DNA of 64,000 nucleotides. It comes from Verrucomicrobiales bacterium (GTDB lineage Bacteria > Verrucomicrobiota > Verrucomicrobiia > Limisphaerales > J093). Each line of letters begins with the position of its first letter. Positions within the stretch are counted from its first letter, which is position 1. Below the pieces are notes generated by a model. It was not told the DNA's origin and did no database searches. It worked only from the letters and a program-made list of their open reading frames with translations. Position numbers and translations under genes: made by a program. Shown here piece after piece: positions 33,673-41,997 of this stretch. Location of the stretch: contig JACKPV010000022.1 of the NCBI GenBank assembly GCA_024233305.1, forward strand, positions 248,001-312,000. Reading direction: 5' to 3'.

Positions 33673-36600
33673 ATGCGCCCCACCCGTTACGTGCTTTCCG
33701 GCGTCGCGCTCCTGTGCGCAGGCGTCCTCCTCGGTGTTCTGTTCAGCCGCAAGCCCCCCGGACCAGCGGAGCCGCCGTCCACTCCGCCAGGCGCAGAAGA
33801 CGCCAGCATCACCAACGCCCCCGACACAACCGCCGAAGACACGAATGTCAGCGCCGCCCCCACCGCGGATGGAACCAACGCAGTGGCGTCGGCAACCAAC
33901 GCCCTGACCGCCGCCCTCATCGGCACCACGAACACCACGGCGCCGGTCACCCCGCCAATCCCCGGCGACTTGGCCGGTCCCATCGCCGCACCGGACGCCG
34001 GCGGCGCCAACGTCGTCGGAACCAGTTCCACGAACCTGATCCAGCTCAGCTTCAAAGGCGCCCGCATCGAAATGCTCGTCGATTGGCTGGCCAAAACCAC
34101 CGGCAAAAGCGTCGTGAAACACCCGCGCGTCAATTGCCAGCTCACCATCGTCAGCCCGAGCCCCCTCCCGCTCCGCGATGCCCTGAACCTGTTGTATCGC
34201 GCGTTGCTCCTCGAAGACTGTTCGGTGATCGAGTCCCGGGACGCCATCCTGATCGTGCCGAAGGGTCAGGAGCCCAGCTTCGCGCCCGAGTTGCTTACCG
34301 ATGGACAGGACGAAATCCCCGAGGGCAACCAGCCCCTCCTCAAGGTCTTTGCCCTGCAACACATCAAGGCCGACGAACTCAAGGACCGCATCCAGGTCGT
34401 CCTCTCGGACAAGGCCATCGTCGATGTCGACGCCCGGTCCAACCAGCTCATCGTCACCGATTCCACCGCGAACATCCGGTTGCTGACCGAGTTGATCAAG
34501 GAGCTGGACGTCCCCTCACCCGGGGACACGGTGGTCGAGCTTTACCCGCTCAAGCACGCCGAGGCGAGTCAGCTGGCGAACCTGCTGGGGTTGATCCTCA
34601 ACGCGAAAGCCGCGCCGGCCTCCTCGAGCAGTTCCGGCCCCTCCGCCCGCCGATCCTCCTCGTCGAGCCGGCCCTCGCTGCCGCCCGGCGTTTCCCTGCC
34701 CCCCGGAGTTTCCCTGCCGGACTCGTCCCCGCCCTCCTCCAGCGGCCCGACCATCACCGGTTCAACCGGCCCGACCGACAGCTTCCGGGTCTGGGCGGAC
34801 AGCACCGCCAACCGCCTGATCGTGGCGGCTCCCCGCTCGCGATTGCCCGAGATCGAGGAACTCATCGGCATCCTCGATCAGGAAAAGCCCCAGGACGTGA
34901 CGTTGCGCGTCCTCCCGCTCAAGCACGTCAGCGCGCAAGATCTGGTGCGCGAGATCGCTCCGCTTTACCAGAGGATGAGCGGCAGCTCCCTGAAGGACAC
35001 CATCGAGGTCGCCGCGGACTCCCGCGCCAACGCGATCATCATCCTCTCCAGCGAGTCCAACTTCAAAGCCTTCGAGCGGCTCGTCGAATCCCTCGACACC
35101 GACGAGGCGCAGGAAAAGGTCATGCGCGCGTTCCCGCTCAAAAACGCCGACGCCGAGGACGTTGCCCAGCAACTCCAGGACCTCAGCCAGGACCAGAGCG
35201 GCATGTCCCGCTACATCTACTACTATCCGCCGATGCCCGGCGGCGAGAGTGGCGGCAAGCTGCGCGTCGTCGCCGACCGGCGCCGGAACACCGTCATCGT
35301 GCAGGCCCCGCCGGCGCAAATGGACAGCATCGAGGAAATGATCAAAACCCTCGACGAACCCGTGGCCGACGACAGCCTCGCTCCCAAGATTTTCCCGCTG
35401 CGCTACGTGAGCGCCGTCGACATCGAGGACGTGCTGAACGAACTCTTCCTGCGCCGCCGCGAACAACGAAGTTACTGGGATCCCTACTACGACATGTATT
35501 CGTCGTCGTCGACCGATCAGGATGCCGGCCGGCTGTACGGCAAGGTGCGCATCACGAGCGAGCCGTATTCGAACTCGATCATCGTCACCTCGAATTCACC
35601 GGAAAACCTGGACGCCGTCGAAGCGGTGCTCAAGCAGCTCGACGTGCCTTCCCAGGCCGGCGAAACCACCATCCGGCTCGAACTCCGCTTCGCCCAGGCC
35701 ATCGAGATCGCCAAGAGCATCAACATCCTCTTCGCCCGGGGCGGTTCCCCGCCGCTGCGCAACGAGGCGCAACCGCGCACGCCGCAGCAGGGGGGCACCC
35801 CGCAGCAACCATCCGGCACGCAGGAAACCGGCTTTGAACTCGAACAGGAGGCGGTCGAGGAAGCCTATTACCCGTGGTTGGGAGGGCAGCAGGACAACGC
35901 TCGCTCGCTCGACGGCCGGAGCAGCGTCCGCCCCATCAGCGATCTGGTGGGCCGCGTCCGGATCGTCCCCGAACGCCGCAGCAACTCGCTCATGATCACC
36001 TCGAACGTCCACCTGCTGCCCCAGGTGCTCAAGCTCGTGAACGAACTCGATGTCCCGACGTCCCAGGTCCTGCTCGAAGCCCGCATCGTCGCTGTCTCCA
36101 GCGATTTCCGCGAAAAGCTCGGCATGCGCTGGTCACCCGATGGCTCCCAGGTGTTCACCGCCGAGGATCTGGACGGCTCCCTGCTGGCCAACGTCGGCGC
36201 CGAGTACAGCGAAACGTTCCTGGGCAACACCATGCCCGACTCGATGCGCCGCGGGATTCTCAGCTCCTCCATCAGCATGGATTTCCTCCTCCAGTTCCTC
36301 AAGAAAACCGTCGGACTGAAGGTCCTCGCCGAACCGCAGATCAATGTTGCCGACAACGAAATCGGCCGCCTGTTCGTGGGCTCGAAGGTCCCCTTCATCG
36401 CCAGCAGCCTCAACACCGATGTCGGCGGACGCAACGACAACTTCCAGTACCGCGACGTCGGCATCATCCTGGAGATCACCCCCTACATCAACAACGACTC
36501 GGATGTCACCCTGCGCATCCGCGTCGAGTCCTCGAATATCCGCGAGGGCGAGACCATCCTCGGCGGGGCGATCATCGATACGCGGGACTTCCGCACCGAA

Positions 36601-36900
36601 GTGACCGTCCACAACGGCCAGACCCTGGTGCTCGGCGGCATCATTCAAACCGAGGAATCCAGGACCGTCCGCAAGGTGCCGCTGCTCGGGGACATTCCGC
36701 TGCTCGGGTACCTCTTCAAGAAGAAGGACACGGTTTCAAAGGAACAGGAACTGCTCGTCTTCCTCCGTCCCCAGGTGACCCGCACGCCGCAGGAAGCGGA
36801 ACAGCTCCTGCGGGACGTCGAGCGGGACGCCCCCCTCATCCGCGACTGGATGCAGGAGCGCGAGTCCGCACCGCCCGCGTCCGGGGAAACACCACGTTGA
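33673..36900 (+). CDS. gspD: Type II secretin GspD with an extended N-domain array
   Basis: 1075 residues versus about 650-700 for proteobacterial GspD. After an N-terminal hydrophobic segment (about 7-25) and an Ala/Thr/Pro-rich stretch come an N0-like domain (about 122-196) and six N1-like modules. These start near residues 225, 291, 414, 487, 574 and 669, each opening with a block like FPLKHxxAxxL and closing with a LxxLD helix. The secretin pore domain (about 800-1040) has VGLKVLAEPQINVADNE, GSKVPF and VPLLGDIPLLGYLFK. Ser/Pro-rich inserts with LPPGVSLPPG lie in module 2 (about 315-360). It forms the outer-membrane channel; no pilotin gene is seen. Last gene of the operon. Confidence 0.95.
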   Translation: MRPTRYVLSGVALLCAGVLLGVLFSRKPPGPAEPPSTPPGAEDASITNAPDTTAEDTNVSAAPTADGTNAVASATNALTAALIGTTNTTAPVTPPIPGDLAGPIAAPDAGGANVVGTSSTNLIQLSFKGARIEMLVDWLAKTTGKSVVKHPRVNCQLTIVSPSPLPLRDALNLLYRALLLEDCSVIESRDAILIVPKGQEPSFAPELLTDGQDEIPEGNQPLLKVFALQHIKADELKDRIQVVLSDKAIVDVDARSNQLIVTDSTANIRLLTELIKELDVPSPGDTVVELYPLKHAEASQLANLLGLILNAKAAPASSSSSGPSARRSSSSSRPSLPPGVSLPPGVSLPDSSPPSSSGPTITGSTGPTDSFRVWADSTANRLIVAAPRSRLPEIEELIGILDQEKPQDVTLRVLPLKHVSAQDLVREIAPLYQRMSGSSLKDTIEVAADSRANAIIILSSESNFKAFERLVESLDTDEAQEKVMRAFPLKNADAEDVAQQLQDLSQDQSGMSRYIYYYPPMPGGESGGKLRVVADRRRNTVIVQAPPAQMDSIEEMIKTLDEPVADDSLAPKIFPLRYVSAVDIEDVLNELFLRRREQRSYWDPYYDMYSSSSTDQDAGRLYGKVRITSEPYSNSIIVTSNSPENLDAVEAVLKQLDVPSQAGETTIRLELRFAQAIEIAKSINILFARGGSPPLRNEAQPRTPQQGGTPQQPSGTQETGFELEQEAVEEAYYPWLGGQQDNARSLDGRSSVRPISDLVGRVRIVPERRSNSLMITSNVHLLPQVLKLVNELDVPTSQVLLEARIVAVSSDFREKLGMRWSPDGSQVFTAEDLDGSLLANVGAEYSETFLGNTMPDSMRRGILSSSISMDFLLQFLKKTVGLKVLAEPQINVADNEIGRLFVGSKVPFIASSLNTDVGGRNDNFQYRDVGIILEITPYINNDSDVTLRIRVESSNIREGETILGGAIIDTRDFRTEVTVHNGQTLVLGGIIQTEESRTVRKVPLLGDIPLLGYLFKKKDTVSKEQELLVFLRPQVTRTPQEAEQLLRDVERDAPLIRDWMQERESAPPASGETPR

Positions 36901-37485
36901 ACGGGACGTGAATCCGGGACCACCGGGAAGGCCATCCGCGGAGGCGCCATTCCGCTGAACCTATCCCGGAGCCACCACTCCGCCGGCAACCATGGATCGC
37001 AATGCGCGCGCGGATGCGGGTAGCCACCGCTCTCCCTGACCCGCCACGCGACCCGAATTCTCCGCTGCGTGCCCGGTTCCACGTATCCCGCTCGCACCCC
37101 CCCTTCCCCAGCGGGAAGGCGTCCACTCCAACGGCGGCGAGACCATTACGCGACGGTCCGGGAAAGTCGTCGCCCTCATATTTGACACCCCCCAGTTCGC
37201 ATCACACTTTTCGCGATTGCACAAAACAAAGCATCATTGCTGCGACCACGGTGGCCGCTTGCAGGCCCCGTTCCCCGTACCGTCCGGGAGCGGCCATTGC
37301 CGCATCCACGGATGCGGATCACGCGGCGGCGCCGAGCGCCGGCCGGCGCATGGTCTCATTCAACCACCCGAGTCCACCGAACGCCGGGCGGCATCCCCTG
37401 CTGCCGCAACCACCTCCAGCAGGCCGGTTTGACCGGCCGCCTTTCGAGGACCACCGCAGCCGTCTGGATCAATCCGCAACCCGCC
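36901..37485. other. Intergenic region between gspD and the carbonic anhydrase gene
   Basis: 585 bases with no supportable gene; short open frames on both strands look like composition artefacts. An AT-richer patch at 37175-37245 contains a perfect -35 hexamer TTGACA at 37182-37187 reading rightward, but the -10 region 17 bp later (CACTTT) is weak. This is the best candidate promoter for the downstream carbonic anhydrase-SulP pair, with a leader of over 250 nt. No terminator hairpin with a T-run was found after gspD. Confidence 0.35.
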
Positions 37486-38163
37486 ATGCAACAACTCGTC
37501 CAAGGAATCCACCACTTCCAGCACGTCGGCTTTCGCGAACGTGAGCAACTGTTCCGCCGCCTCAAAAGCGGCCAGCAGCCGGAGGCCTGCCTGATCACGT
37601 GCGCCGATTCACGAATCGTTCCCAATCTCATCACCAATTCCGAACCCGGCCAGCTCTTCATTGTCCGCAATGTCGGCAATCTGGTGCCCTGTTATGGCAC
37701 CAGCAACAACGGCGAACTCGCCGCGGTGGAATACGCGGTCACCGCCCTCGGCATCCAGGACCTCATCGTCTGCGGCCACACCCGCTGCGGCGCCATGCAG
37801 GCCGTCGTCGACTCGGCCGCCGGCGAGGATTCCGGCCGGTTGCCGTCCGTGCAGAACTGGTTGCGTCACGCCGACGCCACCCGCGAGATCGTGCGGGCAC
37901 ATTACGGCCACTTGAAAGGGGTGGCCCGGGTGAACGCCGCCGCCGAGGAGAACGTCCTCGTGCAGCTCGAACATCTGCGCACCCTGCCCGTGGTGGCCGC
38001 CAACCTTTCTTCCGGTCGCATCCGGCTTCACGCGTGGATGTACAAGATGGACACCGGCGAGATCTTCCAATACGAAGCCGAAACCGGTCAGTTCGTGAAA
38101 TTCGGGGACGTCAGCGTCCAGAGCGGCAGCCGCGTTTCCACCGGCGGACGTACCGGGCGCTGA
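37486..38163 (+). CDS. Beta-class carbonic anhydrase
   Basis: 225 residues from ATG 37486, the start that fits the family length; the frame is open further upstream but without family resemblance. The zinc ligands and catalytic dyad are intact: Cys39, Asp41 and Arg43 in CADSR, then His98 and Cys101 in GHTRCGAM. It interconverts CO2 and bicarbonate in the cytoplasm. The C-terminus (RIRLHAWMYKMDTGEIFQYEAETGQF) is the usual strand that closes this clade. The SulP-type transporter gene starts 52 bp later on the same strand, so the pair probably imports or balances bicarbonate together. Confidence 0.95.
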   Translation: MQQLVQGIHHFQHVGFREREQLFRRLKSGQQPEACLITCADSRIVPNLITNSEPGQLFIVRNVGNLVPCYGTSNNGELAAVEYAVTALGIQDLIVCGHTRCGAMQAVVDSAAGEDSGRLPSVQNWLRHADATREIVRAHYGHLKGVARVNAAAEENVLVQLEHLRTLPVVAANLSSGRIRLHAWMYKMDTGEIFQYEAETGQFVKFGDVSVQSGSRVSTGGRTGR

Positions 38164-38215
38164 TCCGCCGGCCTTCCGGCTTCCCTTTCCCTGCCGCCCG
38201 CCAACGCCTTCATTT

Positions 38216-40465
38216 ATGAGCGATTCCGCCCAACCCGATCGGACTCTCGCCGACAATGGCCGTCCAGCCCTGCTCGCGGATGCCTCCGCCGGCCTGGTGG
38301 TTTTCCTGGTGGCCCTGCCCCTCTGCCTCGGCATCGCGCTGGCCTCCAACGCCCCCCTCTTCTCGGGGATCCTGTCGGGTGTCATCGGCGGCATCGTCGT
38401 GGGAGTGCTCAGCCGGTCGCACACCAGTGTCAGCGGCCCCGCGGCGGGTTTGACCGCCGTGGTGGCAGCCCAAATCGCCACCCTGGGCTCATTCGATGCC
38501 TTTCTCCTCGCCGTGCTGCTCGCCGGCGGGCTGCAAATCCTGCTGGGCATCATCCGCGCCGGCTCGATTGCCGACTTCGTGCCCTCAAGCGTCATCAAGG
38601 GCCTGCTTTCCGCCATCGGCCTCATCCTCATCCTGAAACAGATCCCGCACTTGGTCGGCCACGACGAGGAGGCCCTCGGCCTGATGTCCTTCCAGGAACC
38701 CGAGCACGAAAACACTTTCACCGCCCTCGCCCACTCCTTCCTCGGCATCCATCCCGGTGCGGCGCTGATCGGATCGGTGTCCGTAGCCCTGATGCTGGTC
38801 TGGGACCGCGTGAAATGGCTCAAGCAATCGCTGGTGCCCGGACCGCTCGTGGTGGTGGTCGCGGGCGTGTCCATCAACCTCCTCCTCACGCGGCTGGGCG
38901 GCCCCTGGCTGATCGAAGAATCCCACCTCGTTCAGGTTCCCGTGGCCGAAGGGCTCGCCGGCTTCTTCGGGTTCCTGCAACTCCCCGACTTCGCCGCCCT
39001 GCAGAATCCGCGCGTCTATACCGCGGCGATCACCATCGCCCTCGTGGCCTCGCTCGAGACGCTGCTCAACCTCGAAGCCGTGGACAAGCTCGACCCGCTC
39101 AAACGCGTGTCGCCCACCAACCGCGAACTGATCGCCCAGGGCGTCGGCAACCTGACCGCCGGGCTCGTCGGCGGCCTTCCCGTCACCTCGGTGATCGTGC
39201 GCAGCTCGGTAAACATCAACGCCGGGGCGAAGACCAAGCGCTCGGCCGTGCTGCACGGGTGCCTCCTCCTCCTGAGCGTCGCCCTGCTGCCCCACTGGCT
39301 GAACCTCGTTCCGCTCTCCTGTCTGGCCGCGATCCTGATCATGACCGGCTTCAAACTCGCCGCGCCCCGGCTGTTCCGCCAGATGTGGCGCCAGGGATGG
39401 AACCAGTTCCTGCCCTTCGTCGTCACCGTGGCCGCCATCCTCCTCACCGACCTGCTCGTCGGCATCCTGATCGGCCTCGGCTTCAGCATCGTCTTCATCC
39501 TCCGCAGCAATCTGCAACGACCGCTCCGCCAGATCCGCGAAAAACACGTCGGCAGCGAGGTCCTCCGCATCGAACTCGCCAATCAGGTCAGCTTCCTGAA
39601 CCGCGTCGCCCTCAGCCGCGCCCTTGATGCCGTCCCGCGCAACGGACACGTGATGATCGACGCCCGGCAGACCGCCTATCTGGACAACGACGTCCTGGGC
39701 CTGATCACCGAGTATCAGAAGGAAATCGCCCCGGTGCGTGGCGTGCAGGTGAGCCTGGCCGGACTCCAGGACCACTACGAACAACTCGAGGACCGCGTCC
39801 AGTACGTGGATTACTCCACCCGGGAAATCCAGGCCAACCTCACCCCCGACCAGGTGCTCCAGATCCTGCGCGAAGGCAACGAACGTTTCCGCTCGGGCCA
39901 GTTGCTCACCCGGGACCTCATCCGCCAGCGCGAAACCACCGCCACCGAGCACCACCCGCTCGCCATCATCGTCAGCGGCGCCAGTTCCCGGACCCCGATC
40001 GAACTGATCTTCGACGCCGGTCTCGGCGACGTCTTCTGCGCCCGGGTAACCGGCAACCTCGTGAGCGAAGGGGTCCTCGGCAGCCTCGAATACGCCTGCG
40101 CCGTCGCCGGCGCGAAACTCGTCGTCATGATGGGCCACAGCAACAGCGCGGTCATGCGCATGGCCATCCAGGCCTTCCGCGAGCAGCGGGACCCCGCGCA
40201 CATCACCGGCTGCGCGCACCTGGATCCGGTGCTCGAAGAGGTTCAGCGAAGCATCGTGCCGGCCCGGCTCGAAGGCTGGCACGACCTCACGCCCGACCAA
40301 CGACAGGAACGCGTTGACGAGCTCTACCGCAATCACGTGCGGCGCAACAACCGACTCATCACCGAACGAAGCGAGAGCCTCCGCCGCATGGTCGACCACG
40401 GGGCCTTGAAGATCCTCGGCGCCCTGTACGACGTGCGCAGCGGCCAGGTGGAGTTCTTCGAGTAG
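38216..40465 (+). CDS. SulP-family anion (bicarbonate-like) transporter fused to a degenerate carbonic anhydrase domain
   Basis: 749 residues. A SulP membrane domain (about 20-430; LVALPLCLGIALASNAPLFSG, SGPAAGLTAVV, GGLPVTSVIVRSSVNINAGAKTK) is followed by a STAS-like domain (about 440-535) and a beta-carbonic-anhydrase-like domain (about 540-749). In the last, the CxDSR motif is replaced by GASSR (about 584-590) and HTxCG by HSNSA (about 640-647). Two zinc cysteines and the Asp of the dyad are therefore lost, while Arg and His remain. Catalysis is unlikely, and a sensing or docking role for the intact neighbour enzyme is possible. SulP-CA fusions are known; anion specificity for bicarbonate is inferred from this pairing. 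Confidence 0.9.
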   Translation: MSDSAQPDRTLADNGRPALLADASAGLVVFLVALPLCLGIALASNAPLFSGILSGVIGGIVVGVLSRSHTSVSGPAAGLTAVVAAQIATLGSFDAFLLAVLLAGGLQILLGIIRAGSIADFVPSSVIKGLLSAIGLILILKQIPHLVGHDEEALGLMSFQEPEHENTFTALAHSFLGIHPGAALIGSVSVALMLVWDRVKWLKQSLVPGPLVVVVAGVSINLLLTRLGGPWLIEESHLVQVPVAEGLAGFFGFLQLPDFAALQNPRVYTAAITIALVASLETLLNLEAVDKLDPLKRVSPTNRELIAQGVGNLTAGLVGGLPVTSVIVRSSVNINAGAKTKRSAVLHGCLLLLSVALLPHWLNLVPLSCLAAILIMTGFKLAAPRLFRQMWRQGWNQFLPFVVTVAAILLTDLLVGILIGLGFSIVFILRSNLQRPLRQIREKHVGSEVLRIELANQVSFLNRVALSRALDAVPRNGHVMIDARQTAYLDNDVLGLITEYQKEIAPVRGVQVSLAGLQDHYEQLEDRVQYVDYSTREIQANLTPDQVLQILREGNERFRSGQLLTRDLIRQRETTATEHHPLAIIVSGASSRTPIELIFDAGLGDVFCARVTGNLVSEGVLGSLEYACAVAGAKLVVMMGHSNSAVMRMAIQAFREQRDPAHITGCAHLDPVLEEVQRSIVPARLEGWHDLTPDQRQERVDELYRNHVRRNNRLITERSESLRRMVDHGALKILGALYDVRSGQVEFFE

Positions 40466-40486
40466 CGCCGCCGGCCGGCCGCGCGA

Positions 40487-41404
40487 TCAGTGGCCCGGAT
40501 CGCCCGGCGGCCCCTGCACGTGCGCGCGGACCGAATGCCCGATCAGCTCCGCCACCACCGGATGCGGAAACCGCCGCGACAAGGTGACCGCATGGAACGG
40601 CTTGGTCAGCCCCGGCACCCGCACGATCTCCAGCAGACGCCCGCCCTCCAGTTCGTCGCGCACCACGACCGGCGGCACCAGCGTTACCCCGACGCCCTCC
40701 CGCGCCAGCAGGCGCAGCATCGCCATGTCATCCGCCTCCGCCGCGATGTGAGGACGGATGCCGGCCCCGGCCAGCAAGGCGTCGAACGCCTCGCGGATCG
40801 CGCTGCCCCGCGCGGGCAGCACCAGCGGGACATGGCGGAGGTTCCGGGGAAACGGCTCCCGCGTGACCTTCACCTTCCGCGCCGCCACCAAACTCACGGG
40901 GTATTCCGCGATCAGGTGGTTCTGCAGGTTCAGCCCGGCATCGGTGCGGACCGGTTCCGTCGCCAGAATCACATCGACGCTGTAGGCCTCCAGCTGGACG
41001 AGCAACTCCCGCAGGTTCCCCGAGCGCAGGACGACCTCGACCTCGTGGCGGGCCAGCAGCGGTCGGATGAAATCCAGCTGGAAGTTTCGGGAGAGTGTGG
41101 CCATGGCGCCAACCCGCAGGATCTTCCGTTGCGCCGGGGTCTGGCCCGCGAACGTGTCCAGCAGCTCCTCCCCCGCCCGGAAAATTGTCTCCGCATAATC
41201 GAACGCCAGCCGGCCGGCCTCGCTCAGAACGAGTGACTTCCGGGTGCGCTCGAAGAGGGCCTGGCCGAGTTCGCCCTCGAGCAGACGGAGCTGGGTGCTC
41301 AACGCCGACGCCGAGACATTGAGCATCCGGGCGGCGCGGGTCAGGTTCCGTTCCCGCGCGATCACCCAGAAATAGCGGAGATGGTGGTAGTTGAGCTGCG
41401 CCAC
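40487..41404 (-). CDS. LysR-family transcriptional regulator, NhaR-like
   Basis: 305 residues. The N-terminal winged helix reads LNYHHLRYFWVIARERNLTRAARMLNVSASALSTQLRLLEGELG, whose NYHHLRYFW opening is typical of the NhaR subgroup. A substrate-binding-like domain (about 90-295) follows. NhaR of E. coli responds to sodium, but the ligand here is unknown. It is transcribed away from the small gene at 41497 and icd, with 92 bp between start codons, the normal arrangement for a LysR protein acting on its divergent neighbour. It is convergent with the SulP gene, whose stop lies 22 bp away. Confidence 0.92.
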   Translation of the reverse strand: MAQLNYHHLRYFWVIARERNLTRAARMLNVSASALSTQLRLLEGELGQALFERTRKSLVLSEAGRLAFDYAETIFRAGEELLDTFAGQTPAQRKILRVGAMATLSRNFQLDFIRPLLARHEVEVVLRSGNLRELLVQLEAYSVDVILATEPVRTDAGLNLQNHLIAEYPVSLVAARKVKVTREPFPRNLRHVPLVLPARGSAIREAFDALLAGAGIRPHIAAEADDMAMLRLLAREGVGVTLVPPVVVRDELEGGRLLEIVRVPGLTKPFHAVTLSRRFPHPVVAELIGHSVRAHVQGPPGDPGH

Positions 41405-41496
41405 GCCCTCGAGATTCCGTCATTCCAAAAAACAGAACGAACCTTTTCTTTTTGTCGAATTTCGCCCGGGACCGCCGCGCGCTACTGGTGGGGCGT
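41405..41496. promoter_or_regulatory. Divergent control region between the LysR gene and the icd operon
   Basis: 92 bases between two divergent starts, AT-richer than the surroundings, with A- and T-runs (around 41427-41456). LysR regulators usually bind such regions at imperfect T-N11-A palindromes. Several loose matches exist but none stands out, so no operator is assigned. Confidence 0.45.
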
Positions 41497-41997
41497 ATGA
41501 CAAAACAAGCGACTGCGTTATCCATCGAACAAGGCCCGGTCCACCCGCTGGCAACCGGGACAACCCCGCCCCACCCGGACGGACAGTGCATCCCCGGCCC
41601 CCGGGGTTTGCTGGCCGTCGCGCTGCGGCAGGAGACCCTTGCCCGGCTGCGGCAAACCGTCCGTCCGACCCACTGGCTCCTCCCCGTCGACGACACCGCC
41701 ATGGCCGTCGAAGCGGCGAGCCTCGGTGGCGAGGTGCTGTGGCTGTGCGGACGAAAACCGGCCGAAGCCCTCGGCCAGTTGCACGAACAGCTCGCCGGCG
41801 CCTGGATCGAACCGGATGGCATCCGGATAAACCTCGACGGTCGGGCGGTGCAGAAGCCCCTCCCGCACGGTGCCCCGAATCTCCCGGCCCTCGCGGAAAT
41901 CGTGGCGCGGGAATGGGCGGTTGATGCCGGCAGCCCGGCGCATTCCATCCCCTTCGCCTCCCAACCAAACGGTTCCCTCCTCGCCGCCGCCGCATGA
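41497..41997 (+). CDS. Small unknown protein translationally coupled to isocitrate dehydrogenase
   Basis: 166 residues from ATG 41497; the frame is open to 41452 (181 residues). I do not recognise the family. It has no signal peptide or membrane helix, is Pro/Ala-rich, and has a stretch suggesting a small alpha/beta fold (LRQTVRPTHWLLPVDDTAMAVEAASLGGEVLWLCG). Its last four bases are the ATGA shared with the icd start, so the two are made together. Reality is supported by this overlap and by being the first gene opposite a LysR regulator. A role tied to isocitrate dehydrogenase is only an inference. Confidence 0.6.
   Translation: MTKQATALSIEQGPVHPLATGTTPPHPDGQCIPGPRGLLAVALRQETLARLRQTVRPTHWLLPVDDTAMAVEAASLGGEVLWLCGRKPAEALGQLHEQLAGAWIEPDGIRINLDGRAVQKPLPHGAPNLPALAEIVAREWAVDAGSPAHSIPFASQPNGSLLAAAA

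Noticed and set aside
36836..37126. Minus-strand open frame of 96 codons after gspD
   Set aside because: It overlaps the 3' end of gspD, has no motif and sits in a region rich in chance open frames.
37237..37485. Upstream extension of the carbonic anhydrase frame
   Set aside because: The added residues have no match to the family; ATG 37486 gives the normal length.
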